Shown here piece after piece: positions 1 through 7,453 of a DNA stretch of 44,471 nt (positions are counted from its first letter, which is position 1; each line of letters opens with the position of its first letter). The position numbers and the translations under genes are program-made. The notes below the pieces were generated by a model. The model was given only the letters and a program-made list of their open reading frames with translations, had not been told where the DNA came from and searched no databases. The stretch lies in the NCBI GenBank assembly GCA_016235825.1, contig JACRIL010000018.1, forward strand, positions 1 to 44,471, given 5' to 3'. This stretch comes from Planctomycetota bacterium (lineage in GTDB: Bacteria; Planctomycetota; Phycisphaerae; SM23-33).

Positions 1-1
1 G

Positions 2-152
2 CGCTGGCCGAACGGGTTTATCTGTCCGGCGTGCGGAGCGAGGGCCGTAGCGTGGCACAAGACGCGAGGCCGACTGATCTGCTCGGCTTCTCGAACAAGT
101 AGTCGTTACAGGTCCTGTAACCGACGCAGACCTTACCGACTGATATGACTGG
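2..152 (+). pseudogene. IS1595-type transposase remnant (N-terminal zinc ribbon), frameshifted
   Basis: Reading from base 2 gives RWPNGFICPACGARAV followed by RGRLICSAS. This matches the N-terminal zinc ribbon of IS1595-family transposases (consensus RWPdGF-CPrCG, about 15 residues, then C-xC-R). The reading then breaks: the following conserved segment (QvSVTAGTvf..T..pLtdWF in the family) is recognisable only one frame over, as EQVVVTGPVTDADLTD from base 93. It is followed at once by a stop (141-143) and YDW. One frameshift plus an in-frame stop make this a dead copy, and no DDE core follows. The upstream part lies outside the window. The family match is from memory of the consensus, not from a search. 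Confidence 0.6.
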
Positions 153-190
153 TAAAACCCCAGTCTGTTGCGATAGGGGGAGCTACCCGT

Positions 191-550
191 CTACCCCCCT
201 TTTTCTTTTTTTATCTTCCCACTGCAAATATCCTTGTGAAGAATAATAGATCCCTTCTCGCGAACATCCTCATCGGGCCATTCCCCCAACATCTCCCCGG
301 GAGAAAATTCGTACTCCTCCGCTTTCTTACGACGTTCTGCGATCCATTCTGCAATATTAATGCCGAGAGATGTCTGGATAATATCCGTAGGATATTGTTT
401 ATTGAATTCGGCGTTTTCCTGAACCCGTTCTAATTCCTGATGGTCGCCGATCAGAAATGGATACTGACCGGTAGTTGCATATTTCGAGCGATAATCATTA
501 AGTATCCGGATTGCATCAGCGCCAGCAATCTTGATCGAGGTAAAGTTCAT
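191..550 (-). CDS. Short DUF4253-like hypothetical protein, probably C-terminally truncated
   Basis: A 119-aa cytoplasmic protein with no signal peptide or membrane segment. The start at 550 (MNFTSIKIAG) is preferred over the ATG at 562 because GGAG lies 6 nt before it, inside the longer reading. The N-terminal pattern, an alpha segment AGADAIRILNDYRSKY followed by TGQYPFLIGD, resembles the beginning of DUF4253 proteins (usually over 200 aa), whose function is unknown. The C-terminal half of that family is missing: this protein stops after a Lys-rich tail (KIKKEKGG) some 40 bp from the transposase remnant on the other strand. It starts 24 nt after the flavodiiron stop and could be co-transcribed. 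Its lower GC and weaker codon bias differ from the neighbours and suggest acquired DNA. The DUF assignment is tentative. Confidence 0.55.
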   Translation of the reverse strand: MNFTSIKIAGADAIRILNDYRSKYATTGQYPFLIGDHQELERVQENAEFNKQYPTDIIQTSLGINIAEWIAERRKKAEEYEFSPGEMLGEWPDEDVREKGSIILHKDICSGKIKKEKGG

Positions 551-574
551 TGACCACTCCATGGTTGGTAATAT

Positions 575-1771
575 TTATTTCGGCAGTTTTTCGGCGACTT
601 TGAGGCCCAGGTCGTAGCACTGTTTGAGAACGTCGTTTGTCGGGGAATATTTGGCTCGGACGGGTTCGGCGACGACCTGTACCTTCATTTCCTCCAGGAC
701 GGCGTTGAGGTCTTTGGTGGATTCGCCGCTCCAGCCGTAGGAGCCGAAGGCGGCCCCGATCAGTCCCTTGGGTTTCAGGCCGCGAATGTAGGTCAGCACG
801 TCGGCCAGCGTGGGGAATATTTCGTTGTTGATCGTCGGCGAGCCCAGGACCAGCGCGCCGGCGTCGAGGATTTCGGTGGCAACGTCGCTGCGGTGGTTGC
901 CGGTCATCGGCATCAGCCGGACCCTCGCCCCGCCCGCCGCAAGGCCTTCGCCAACGGCCCGGGCCATAAGCTCGGTGCTCTTCCACATGGTGTCGAAGAC
1001 GACAATGGCCTTGTTGGTCCGCTTCTGCTCCCCCCAGGCCGTATATGCCTTAACGATCTGCATGGGGTCTTTCCGCCAGATCGGCCCGTGGTCTGGCGCG
1101 ATGATGTCCAGCGGCACGTTCAGGGCCGAGACCTTCTCGATTGCCTTGGCCACGAAATTCGACAGCGGCAGCAGGATGTTGGCGTAGTATTTCGCCGCCT
1201 CGCAGTCCAGCACGGCGCGGGGAATTTCATCGGCGAACCGCTCGTAGCTGGCAAGGTGCATCCCGAAGGCGTCCTGGCTGAACAGCAGTCTGTCCTCGTG
1301 CAGGTAGGTTACCATGCTGTCGGGCCAGTGGGCCATGCGGGTCTCGGCAAACGTGAGCTTGGCGCTGCCCAGGTTCATCGACTGGCCGTCTTCCAGGGCC
1401 TTGACCCTGCCGTCGAGCCGGAAATAATCGTCCAGGGCCTGCGCGCCGTTCTTAGACGCCCAGACCTCCTTGGGCCTGATCGTCTCGATGGTCCGCGTCA
1501 GTTCGCCGCTGTGGTCCGGCTCGCTGTGATTGGAAACGATGACCTCGATCTTCGCCGGATCGACGACGGAGGCGATGCGGGCCATCATCTCGTCGAAATA
1601 GCCGGCCTTGACCGTGTCGAGCAGGGTTATCCTGTCGGCCATAACCAGGTAGGCGTTATACGTCGTGCCCCGGCTGGTCAGATAGCCGTGGAAATCCCTG
1701 ACGCTCCAGTCGATCGCGCCGACCCACCAGACCCTGTCAGTAACCTTTTGTGCCTTGAAAACATCCCGCAT
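575..1771 (-). CDS. fprA: Flavodiiron protein (A-type flavoprotein, O2/NO reductase)
   Basis: A 398-aa protein with the two domains of flavodiiron proteins: an N-terminal metallo-beta-lactamase-fold domain (about 1-250) and a C-terminal flavodoxin-like FMN domain (about 255-398). Diiron ligands are visible in HSEPDH (H82, E84, D86, H87), H148 (HWPDS), D167 (SQDAFG) and the histidine of PDHGPIW. Family members reduce O2 to water or NO to N2O, using electrons from rubredoxin or F420H2; no rubredoxin gene is seen here. The start at MRDVF was chosen because this is where family homology begins and because it lies 11 nt after the ferritin stop. The longer upstream reading frame only shadows the ferritin gene. 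It is the last core gene of a minus-strand oxygen-defence cluster. Confidence 0.93.
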   Translation of the reverse strand: MRDVFKAQKVTDRVWWVGAIDWSVRDFHGYLTSRGTTYNAYLVMADRITLLDTVKAGYFDEMMARIASVVDPAKIEVIVSNHSEPDHSGELTRTIETIRPKEVWASKNGAQALDDYFRLDGRVKALEDGQSMNLGSAKLTFAETRMAHWPDSMVTYLHEDRLLFSQDAFGMHLASYERFADEIPRAVLDCEAAKYYANILLPLSNFVAKAIEKVSALNVPLDIIAPDHGPIWRKDPMQIVKAYTAWGEQKRTNKAIVVFDTMWKSTELMARAVGEGLAAGGARVRLMPMTGNHRSDVATEILDAGALVLGSPTINNEIFPTLADVLTYIRGLKPKGLIGAAFGSYGWSGESTKDLNAVLEEMKVQVVAEPVRAKYSPTNDVLKQCYDLGLKVAEKLPK

Positions 1772-1782
1772 GATGGCGGATA

Positions 1783-2280
1783 TTAGTCTTTCTCGCCGCG
1801 TTTGCCAAGATGGTGGTCGAGCACCAGCAGCCCGCCGGCGGAATTGCCGATCATCCTGAGTTTGCCGACGATCTCGGCGGCGTTGGCCTCCTCCTCGACC
1901 TGCTCGGCGACGAACCACTGGAGGAAATTCTCGGCGGCGTTGTCCTTTTCGGCCCGGGCCAGATCGACCAGAAAGTTTATCCGCCGCGTGATGTGCTCCT
2001 CATGTCCCTGGCCGGCCCCGAACGCCTCCAGCGGCGAGTTCCACGAATGCGGCGGCTGGTTGATCTGCTGGAGCGCCACCCGCCCGCCGCGTTCGATAAT
2101 GAAGTCGAAAAACTTCGCCGCGTGCGCGTCTTCCTCGCCGGCCTGCACGCGCATCCACTTTGCGTAGCCCCTGAGATTGAGCGACTCGAACCACGCCGCC
2201 ATCGAGCGGTACAGGTGGGCCGAGAACATCTCTTCCTTTATCTGGTTGTTGAACTCCGCCAAAACCTTTTCATTCATCAT
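1783..2280 (-). CDS. ftnA: Bacterial non-heme ferritin
   Basis: A 165-aa four-helix-bundle ferritin of the usual FtnA length. The ferroxidase-site pattern is present: an early Glu in the first helix (NNQIKEEMFSAHLY), E-E-D-A-H in helix B (about residues 49-53), and Glu residues plus Gln in the helix C/D segment (FVAEQVEEEANA). The role is Fe(II) oxidation and iron storage in the cytosol, limiting Fenton chemistry. It begins with tandem ATGs after an AAAAGGAAT Shine-Dalgarno. The gene lies 48 nt after desulfoferrodoxin and 11 nt before the flavodiiron gene, so co-transcription with both is likely. Confidence 0.93.
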   Translation of the reverse strand: MMNEKVLAEFNNQIKEEMFSAHLYRSMAAWFESLNLRGYAKWMRVQAGEEDAHAAKFFDFIIERGGRVALQQINQPPHSWNSPLEAFGAGQGHEEHITRRINFLVDLARAEKDNAAENFLQWFVAEQVEEEANAAEIVGKLRMIGNSAGGLLVLDHHLGKRGEKD

Positions 2281-2328
2281 TTTGGGATTCCTTTTCCGTC
2301 AGTTGACATTGGCCCGTGGCCGGTTTCG

Positions 2329-2706
2329 TCAGGATTTCCACAGGCCGTGGAGGTTGCAGTATTCGCGGGCCGAGACCTTCTCGGCCTTGACCGGGAACAG
2401 CGCCTGCGGCGCCTCGCCGGGCTTTAAGAACGCGCGGTATGACCGCCCGTCGGCGATAAGCTCGATCCACTGGATGTAATGCTTGGGTTCCATCGGGTGC
2501 GGGACGCTTCCGATCTTGACCAGCCAGCCGTCGGCGGTCTTCTCGAGGACCGGGACGTGCTTTTCCTTCGAGGCGTCCACGGTGTTTTCCTTCACCAGCC
2601 TCATCGGCTCGCCGCAGCAGATCATCTCGCCGGCGCCTTCTTCCAGCACCTCGGCGATAATCCCGCACACCTCGCACTTGTAAACTTCTTTTCTCTGAAC
2701 AGTCAT
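2329..2706 (-). CDS. dfx: Desulfoferrodoxin (2Fe superoxide reductase)
   Basis: A 125-aa superoxide reductase with both iron sites. Centre I (desulforedoxin type) is C11, C14, C30 and C31. Centre II is H50, H70 and H76 with C117 and H120 in the terminal CNLHGLW motif. The catalytic E48-K49 pair precedes HVP. The enzyme reduces superoxide to H2O2 without releasing O2, the typical strategy of anaerobes. The H2O2 produced can be removed by the adjacent thiol peroxidase. The start is set by a strong AGAAGGAG Shine-Dalgarno. A TATAAT on the minus strand at 2728-2733 could give it a promoter of its own, but no good -35 accompanies it. Confidence 0.96.
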   Translation of the reverse strand: MTVQRKEVYKCEVCGIIAEVLEEGAGEMICCGEPMRLVKENTVDASKEKHVPVLEKTADGWLVKIGSVPHPMEPKHYIQWIELIADGRSYRAFLKPGEAPQALFPVKAEKVSAREYCNLHGLWKS

Positions 2707-2780
2707 GCTTTCTCCTTCTCGTTAGTGATTATAAATACCCTTTCGGATCATCCGCGCCGCGCGCGGCCTTTCGAGCTTTA

Positions 2781-2834
2781 GAGCCTATCCGGATAACTAC
2801 AATGGCTGCTCATCGTAGTTATTCGGATAGGCTC
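2781..2834 (+). repeat. 54-bp palindromic MITE-like element with TTA flanks
   Basis: Two 20-bp arms (2781-2800 and 2815-2834) are inverted repeats with one mismatch around a 14-nt spacer. The arms begin GAGCCTATCCGGATAA. The trinucleotide TTA flanks both sides (2778-2780 and 2835-2837), as expected for a 3-bp target duplication. IS5-group elements of the IS1031 type have ends starting GAG and duplicate TNA, so this may be an internally deleted derivative. It lies directly after the tpx stop codon. There is no T-tract on either side, so a simple terminator is less likely, although the hairpin may still end or stabilise the tpx message. Confidence 0.6.
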
Positions 2835-2837
2835 TTA

Positions 2838-3350
2838 TTATATCCTGGCCAGGGCCTGGCAGACAGCCTCATAATCCGGCTCGCTGGAAATCTCTTTGAC
2901 AAGCTGGACGTATCTGACCGTGCCGGCCGGGTCGATGAGAAATACGCAGCGGGCCAGCAGCCTCAGTTCCTTTATCAGCAGCCCGCAGGCCAGGCCCAGC
3001 GCCGCTTCGCGATGGTCGGACAGCGTGCGGACGCTCTTGACGTCCGCCGCGCCGCACCAGCGGGCCTGGGCGAACGGCAGGTCCATGCTGACGGCCAGTA
3101 TCGTTACATCCCCGCCCATGGCCGCGGCCTTCTGATTAAATGTGCGAGTCTCGATGTCGCAGACTGGCGTGTCCAGCGATGGCACCGTCGAGACCACGAC
3201 TTTTTTTCCGCGAAGGCCCGACAGGCGGAACTCCGAAAGATCGTTGGCCAACAGCACCGCGTCGGGGGCCGCCTGGCCGCACTTTAGCTCCGGACCCAGC
3301 AGAGTCAGCGGGCTGCCCTTGAATGTTACGGCTCCTTTGCGCTCGATCAT
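2838..3350 (-). CDS. tpx: Thiol peroxidase (Tpx-type 2-Cys peroxiredoxin)
   Basis: A 170-aa atypical 2-Cys peroxiredoxin of the Tpx subfamily. The peroxidatic cysteine is C64 in PSLDTPVCD, with T61 of the catalytic T-x-x-C motif. The resolving cysteine is C99 (RWCG), in the Tpx spacing. It reduces H2O2 and small alkyl peroxides using thioredoxin. It is the first gene of the oxygen-defence run (tpx, dfx, ftnA, fprA). The start ATG at 3350 has GGAAGG upstream. The TAA stop directly abuts the palindromic element at 2781-2834. Confidence 0.93.
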   Translation of the reverse strand: MIERKGAVTFKGSPLTLLGPELKCGQAAPDAVLLANDLSEFRLSGLRGKKVVVSTVPSLDTPVCDIETRTFNQKAAAMGGDVTILAVSMDLPFAQARWCGAADVKSVRTLSDHREAALGLACGLLIKELRLLARCVFLIDPAGTVRYVQLVKEISSEPDYEAVCQALARI

Positions 3351-3376
3351 TGTTCAACCTTCCGCTTTATATCCCC

Positions 3377-3382
3377 ATTATA
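3377..3382 (-). promoter_or_regulatory. Possible -10 box for tpx cluster
   Basis: A perfect TATAAT on the minus strand lies 27 nt upstream of the tpx ATG. The -35 region is weak (TTGTTT at a long, about 19-nt spacing). It is the best candidate for a promoter of the whole defence cluster, but it rests on one hexamer. Confidence 0.3.
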
Positions 3383-3498
3383 GCCCCTATTCCGGAAAAT
3401 AAAACAAATGCGGGCGAAAAACGGCCATCGCCGTCTCGCTGTCCGGCCCGATAGTGACGTCTTCTGACTGCTCCACTACTGGCGCAGCCTACCAGAGC

Positions 3499-3643
3499 GT
3501 GTATGAAAAGCGGTTCGGGCCGTAGCACGGGCATCTTGCCCGTGAGTATCAGGGGCGTCTCGCCCCTGTTTTTGGAACAGAATTCACGGCCGGGACGGCC
3601 GTGGTACTCATGGGCGAGACGCCCATGCTACGTTTTCATACAC
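3499..3643. repeat. Nested four-hairpin palindrome, copy A
   Basis: A 145-bp element built as a mirror image. Outermost 11-bp arms: GTGTATGAAAA (3499-3509) and TTTTCATACAC (3633-3643). Next stem: GTAGCA (3522-3527) and TGCTAC (3626-3631). Hairpin a: CGGGC-atctt-GCCCG (3528-3542). Inner stem: TGAGTA (3543-3548) with TACTCA (3605-3610). Hairpin b: CAGGGGCG-tct-CGCCCCTG (3550-3568). After a 16-nt AT-rich centre come hairpin b' CACGGCCG-gga-CGGCCGTG (3585-3603) and hairpin a' TGGGCG-aga-CGCCCA (3611-3625). A second copy with the same plan but different stem sequences lies at 11431-11545. The rest of the tpx to pseudopilin gap (3351-3697) shows no gene. Confidence 0.85.
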
Positions 3644-3697
3644 ACTATCAGGCCCGAATGGGCTTCACAATCGGTCCGATTATCCGCGATAACTGTT

Positions 3698-4501
3698 TTA
3701 CTGGCCCGAGACGTACAGGACCGAGTCGTTGCTGTCGAGCGGAACGTCGGGCGTTATACTCTTTTCGTCGGAGGCGGCGGTCGTGCCGGCCATATACAGG
3801 CTGTGCTCGCCCAAGTCGCAATTCACAGTCGTTGACCAGACCACGGAGGCGTTATACTTCAGGATATTGACGCCTTCATTTTTGCCGTGGGTCCATTTCT
3901 CGCTGCTCAGGTCAAGGAATGGCGTGTTCTTGTTGGGATTCATGTCGGCCATGATGATGAAATCGCCGGAGAGGTTCTCATTAAGGGCCGCCGAGTTCAG
4001 CACGCCGTCTTTTGTGGAATACTTCCAACCCGCGTGATAGCCGTACTGGCATTGGATCTTCGGTTCGCCGGAAGTCTTGAAGCCGAATCTGCCCTTGCGA
4101 TCCTCGAACAGTTTGGCCGGCCCGGCCGGGCAAAGGAACGCCTTGTACGACACCGAATCCCTTTTGACCAGCATATTGAGGTTCTCGCAGGTATTGGTGT
4201 TGTCGCTGGTGGAGGACAGAAGCGTGTAGAAGTTGTCGTTCGCCACCATATCCCGCATGTCGGACCGGAAATTGTAGTTGCAGGTGGTGTCGGAGTCCGA
4301 GCATATCCATGGGAAGCTGTCGTTGTAATCGCCGCCGTACAGATTCAGGGCCTTGGCGATGCTGCTGAGGTTCGATTGACAGGCCTTCTTCGTCGCAATC
4401 GAGCGGGTCCTGCCGAGGCTCGGCAGTAGAATCGTAACCAGTATCGCGAACATGGCGACGGACACCAGCAACTCAACCAGTGTGAATCCTTTGCGTTTCA
4501 T
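3698..4501 (-). CDS. Type II secretion-like pseudopilin (prepilin N-terminus)
   Basis: A 267-aa protein starting MKRKG-FTLVELLVSVAMF, a class III prepilin leader cleaved after Gly with F at +1 and E at +5, followed by a hydrophobic helix to about residue 28. The rest is an extracytoplasmic domain with several Cys pairs (CNYNF, CENLN, CPAGP, CQYGY) and the H-x-G-x-N-I-L signature (THGKNEGVNIL) typical of the large planctomycete pseudopilin families with an H-X9-DG-type C-terminus. The reading frame stays open 58 codons further, but a strong AAAGGAGAT Shine-Dalgarno sits just before MKRKG, which fixes the start at 4501. It is isolated: no secretion ATPase or prepilin peptidase is nearby. Planctomycete genomes commonly carry many such orphans, and their substrates are unknown. 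Confidence 0.85.
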   Translation of the reverse strand: MKRKGFTLVELLVSVAMFAILVTILLPSLGRTRSIATKKACQSNLSSIAKALNLYGGDYNDSFPWICSDSDTTCNYNFRSDMRDMVANDNFYTLLSSTSDNTNTCENLNMLVKRDSVSYKAFLCPAGPAKLFEDRKGRFGFKTSGEPKIQCQYGYHAGWKYSTKDGVLNSAALNENLSGDFIIMADMNPNKNTPFLDLSSEKWTHGKNEGVNILKYNASVVWSTTVNCDLGEHSLYMAGTTAASDEKSITPDVPLDSNDSVLYVSGQ

Positions 4502-4677
4502 AATTATCTCCTTTCGAGATTTTTTTCCGTTATTCAGGCGTTCCATATATTCGACGCCCGAGACCGCGAAAAGTTCCGGAAATTTTCCTGTTTTTTGTCC
4601 GGCTGTCTCCGTTTGGTCCCGAACACAATATGCAAAGCAATATCCGTATACGTATGTCCCATAGCCCGCCTTCAATC

Positions 4678-4738
4678 GTCCCGCCGAGGCGGGACTCTTT
4701 CCTTATCACCGTCATTTTCCACGGGCTTGCGCCCGTGG
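4678..4738. repeat. Two adjacent perfect hairpins in the pseudopilin-pgi gap
   Basis: GTCCCGCC-ga-GGCGGGAC (4678-4695) and CCACGGGC-ttgc-GCCCGTGG (4719-4738) are perfect 8-bp stems within the 349-bp AT-rich gap 4502-4850. The second hairpin resembles the hairpin units of the repeat families elsewhere in the window. I see no gene, tRNA or clear promoter in the rest of the gap. Confidence 0.6.
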
Positions 4739-4850
4739 CTATGATTCAACAAATAGCGAGTACGATTTACTGTCAAACCACGGCTACTTAATGCGTCAAA
4801 ATATCACGTGGAAATTATTTACATTCTTTAATTGTAAATTTCTGTAAAAA

Positions 4851-6254
4851 TTACGCCAGGAATTTTTTATCGACCCTCGTGAAGGATCGGATTTCTTTGG
4901 CCATGTCGTTGTAACCGTCGCGGCCCATGAGGGCGAAGGCGGCCTTTTTGCCGAGTTCTACGGCCGGCTGGTCGTAGGGATTGATATCGAGCAGTTCGCC
5001 CATGAGGCTGGTGGTGAACTCGTACAGGTAAATGAACTCGCCGACGCTGTGGGGCGTGATGGCGTCGAGCCGGAGCGTAACGCTGGGCCGCTTCGAGACG
5101 GCCATCGCGTACTCGGTGGCCTGCTTCTCGGCGTTGAGGAGCTTGCCGAGCTTGGCCTTTCGCAAGTAGCTCAGGCCGGGGATGTCGGCGAACACGTCCG
5201 GCACGCGGACCTCGCGCGGATGCTCGTCCACCTCGACGAACTGGGTGAACTTGTCGTTTGGCCCTTCGCGATAGAGCTGCACCTGGCTGTGCTGATCGGT
5301 CGCGCCCAGCGCCTTGATCGGCGTTGGCCCGACGAAGACCTCGCCGCCGGAGCGGGCCTGCCGCTTGCCGAGCGACTCGGCCCAGAGCTGGCGATACCAG
5401 TCGGCCAGGTAGTACAGGCGGTTGGAATAGGGCATCATCACGTGCATCGGCTTGCCCTTGGCCTTCATCATCAGATATTTCACGGCGGCCAGCACGCACG
5501 CCGGATTCGCCCGCAGGTCGAGATTTTCGCAGCGGACCTTCATGGCGGCGGCCCCGGCCAGAAGCTGGTCTATGTCGATGCCGCACATCGCCGCGCTGAA
5601 CAGCCCCACCGGCGTCAGAACGCTGAAGCGTCCGCCCACGTCGTCGGGAACCGGCAGCATGTCGTAGCCGTCCTTGACGGCGATATCGTGCAGCGTGCCC
5701 TTGTTCATGTCAGTCGTGGCTACGATCCGCTTCGCAAAACCGTCGCCGAGCTTCTTCTTTAGCATCTCGCGGACGATCATGAACTGTGCGGCCGTCTCGG
5801 CCGTCTCGCCGCTCTTGGAAATGACGTTCACAACCAGGCTCTTGGCCTTTCGCATGGCCAGCGCCAGCGTGTCGCCCACAAGGGCAGGGTCCACGTTGTC
5901 CAGCACGAACAGCCGCGGGCCGCCGCGCTTGGAGTCGCTGAGCATGTTGTATGTGGCAGGGTTCAGGGCCGACTGAAGCGCGATGTTGCCAAGCGCGCTG
6001 CCGCCTATGCCCAGCACGAGCAGGTCGGTGGTGTCGGGCTTGTGCTTTTCGACCAGGGCCTTGACCTGCCGGGCGTATTCAGGCCGGCCCGATGGCAGGG
6101 CCGCATAGCCGAGCCTGCCGGCTGATATCTGGGCGCTCACCGCAGCCATCGCCTTGTGAATCATCGGCGAGACGGATTCGATGTCAGATTCGGTTACGCC
6201 GTGGTCTTCGCCGACCACCTCGCTCGTCGCGTTTTTCCAGTAAAGCTCTATCAT
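4851..6254 (-). CDS. pgi: Glucose-6-phosphate isomerase
   Basis: A 467-aa enzyme interconverting glucose-6-phosphate and fructose-6-phosphate in the cytosol. It belongs to the short bacterial class (about 450 aa) rather than the 550-aa E. coli type. Two SIS folds are evident: a first nucleotide-fold-like segment (TTDLLVLGIGGSALGN) with the phosphate loop SKSGETAET, and the family signatures DVGGRFSVLTPVGL and NPYDQPAVELGKK near the C-terminus. The start at MIELYWKN (6254) was chosen because upstream codons of the longer open frame are non-conserved and because GGAAAGGG precedes it. No sugar-metabolism partner is adjacent. Confidence 0.95.
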   Translation of the reverse strand: MIELYWKNATSEVVGEDHGVTESDIESVSPMIHKAMAAVSAQISAGRLGYAALPSGRPEYARQVKALVEKHKPDTTDLLVLGIGGSALGNIALQSALNPATYNMLSDSKRGGPRLFVLDNVDPALVGDTLALAMRKAKSLVVNVISKSGETAETAAQFMIVREMLKKKLGDGFAKRIVATTDMNKGTLHDIAVKDGYDMLPVPDDVGGRFSVLTPVGLFSAAMCGIDIDQLLAGAAAMKVRCENLDLRANPACVLAAVKYLMMKAKGKPMHVMMPYSNRLYYLADWYRQLWAESLGKRQARSGGEVFVGPTPIKALGATDQHSQVQLYREGPNDKFTQFVEVDEHPREVRVPDVFADIPGLSYLRKAKLGKLLNAEKQATEYAMAVSKRPSVTLRLDAITPHSVGEFIYLYEFTTSLMGELLDINPYDQPAVELGKKAAFALMGRDGYNDMAKEIRSFTRVDKKFLA

Positions 6255-6427
6255 CCCGGTACCCTTTCCGCAAAGGCCGATAGCATATTCGCCCCGCCCG
6301 CATATATCAACCCCGGGAAAAATTTGTCTGCCGCTCATCGACGCTTGAAAAGGCGACGACGGTTCCGGCGGAATCAGCCGCGTTTCGGGCCGAAAATCGT
6401 CCTCCGCCCGCGACACATTTTAAGAGT

Positions 6428-6499
6428 CCCTGACAGGCTGTCAGGGGATTGTTAATCCATCGACAGTTATTTGGATAAGGCCTTCAGCAAAATCCAAAT
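6428..6499. promoter_or_regulatory. Inverted repeats upstream of fliS
   Basis: In the 312-bp pgi-fliS divergent gap there are two perfect palindromes: CCCTGACA-ggc-TGTCAGGG (6428-6446) and ATTTGGAT (6469-6476) with ATCCAAAT (6492-6499), 15 nt apart, enclosing AAGGCCTT. The second could be an operator or a leader hairpin for fliS. No convincing sigma-28 or sigma-54 promoter was found. The position is seen directly; the regulatory role is a guess. Confidence 0.35.
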
Positions 6500-6566
6500 G
6501 AAGCGATAATCATCATGTAAGCCGGATTTTCAGCAGGAAAAGGCATATCCGGTTCAGGAGACTCAA

Positions 6567-6929
6567 ATGTCCACGGTAGCGGCGGCATATACGAACCTGT
6601 CGGTTTCAACGCAGTCGCCGGGCAAGTTGCTGGTCATGCTTTACGACCGTGCCCTGCGGTACTTAAGGCAGGCGATCGGGGCCATCAACGCCCGCGATTT
6701 CGCGGCCAAAGGCAAGTATCTCGGCCAGACCGTGGATATAATCGTGGCGTTGGACAGTTGCATGGACATGCAGGCCGGCGGGGACATAACTGCCAATATG
6801 CGGGCACTTTACAACTTCATGCTCGGGCAGCTGACCAAGGCCAATGCCCAGTGCGACGTGAAAAAGATCCAGGAAGTCATAAACGTGGTCGAGACGCTCA
6901 GGTCGGCGTTCGTGCAGATCGCCGCATGA
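6567..6929 (+). CDS. fliS: Flagellar export chaperone FliS
   Basis: A 120-aa all-helical protein of the normal FliS length. The N-terminal AAAYTNLSVSTQSPGKLLVMLYDRALRYL matches the conserved FliS opening (Y-x..v.t.sp..Li.mLydgal..l). FliS binds the C-terminal helix of flagellin in the cytosol, preventing its polymerisation before export. AGGAG lies 7 nt before the ATG. No other flagellar gene (fliD, flagellin, flaG) is nearby and a terminator follows, so it is transcribed alone. Its presence suggests a flagellated swarmer stage. Confidence 0.88.
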   Translation: MSTVAAAYTNLSVSTQSPGKLLVMLYDRALRYLRQAIGAINARDFAAKGKYLGQTVDIIVALDSCMDMQAGGDITANMRALYNFMLGQLTKANAQCDVKKIQEVINVVETLRSAFVQIAA

Positions 6930-6966
6930 CGCCCAGGTTTCAGAAACCGCCTGAAAAAGGCGAATG

Positions 6967-6992
6967 ACAGCCGGTTTTCCCGGCTGTTTTTG
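6967..6992 (+). terminator. Rho-independent terminator after fliS
   Basis: A perfect 8-bp stem ACAGCCGG/CCGGCTGT (6967-6974 and 6980-6987) with a 5-nt TTTTC loop runs into TTTTTGTTT. It lies 38 nt after the fliS stop, which supports monocistronic fliS. Confidence 0.85.
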
Positions 6993-7150
6993 TTTCGGGG
7001 AGATTCATCCTTGGTCAGGTGCGGATGCGCCGTCGCTATTCCGCTTTTCCCCTCCGTATTTGGCGGAATTTGCCGGAAAACGGAAGAATCTTCCGGTCCA
7101 ATGAATTTGAAATTTATGGCCGGCTGATCTTATAATCCCGCCTTGCCGCA

Positions 7151-7453
7151 ATGAACCAGATCGATAAACTTGCGATTCGCGATATTGCCGGCGGTGCGGT
7201 TCTGTCCGTCAAGGCCGTGCCGGGGTCCTCGCGCGACCGGATCGCCGGCGCGCTGGGCGACTGCCTGAAGATCGCCGTCTGCGCCCCGGCGGAAAAAGGC
7301 AAGGCAAACGCCGCCATCGCCGAATTGCTGGCCAAAAGTCTGGGCCTGAAGAAAAACGCCGTCAAATTGCTTTACGGCCAGACCAGCGCCCGAAAAGAAT
7401 TCGCCGTCGCCGGCCTGAACGCAGACGAAATCAGGCGCAGACTGGTCAACTGA
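7151..7453 (+). CDS. DUF167 (YggU-family) protein
   Basis: A 100-aa protein with the DUF167 pattern: LSVKAVPGSSRDRIAG, LKIAVCAPAEKGKANAAI and, later, KLLYGQTSARKEF. These correspond to the family's V.P.A....I, l.v.v.apP..GkAN..l and G..sR.K. The family forms a small alpha/beta fold of unknown biochemical role. It lacks a clear Shine-Dalgarno. Its last 8 bases overlap the end of the convergent kinase-like gene, so the two transcripts share 3' ends. Confidence 0.85.
   Translation: MNQIDKLAIRDIAGGAVLSVKAVPGSSRDRIAGALGDCLKIAVCAPAEKGKANAAIAELLAKSLGLKKNAVKLLYGQTSARKEFAVAGLNADEIRRRLVN

Noticed and set aside
174..218. Possible terminator: GGGGG paired with CCCCC followed by a long T-rich run
   Set aside because: Only a 5-bp stem with a 13-nt loop, and the C- and T-rich tract is the complement of the Lys/Gly codons that end the 119-aa gene.
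4502..4700. Possible c-di-GMP riboswitch or long leader upstream of the pseudopilin
   Set aside because: I looked for the GEMM core and could not find its conserved elements; only simple hairpins are present.
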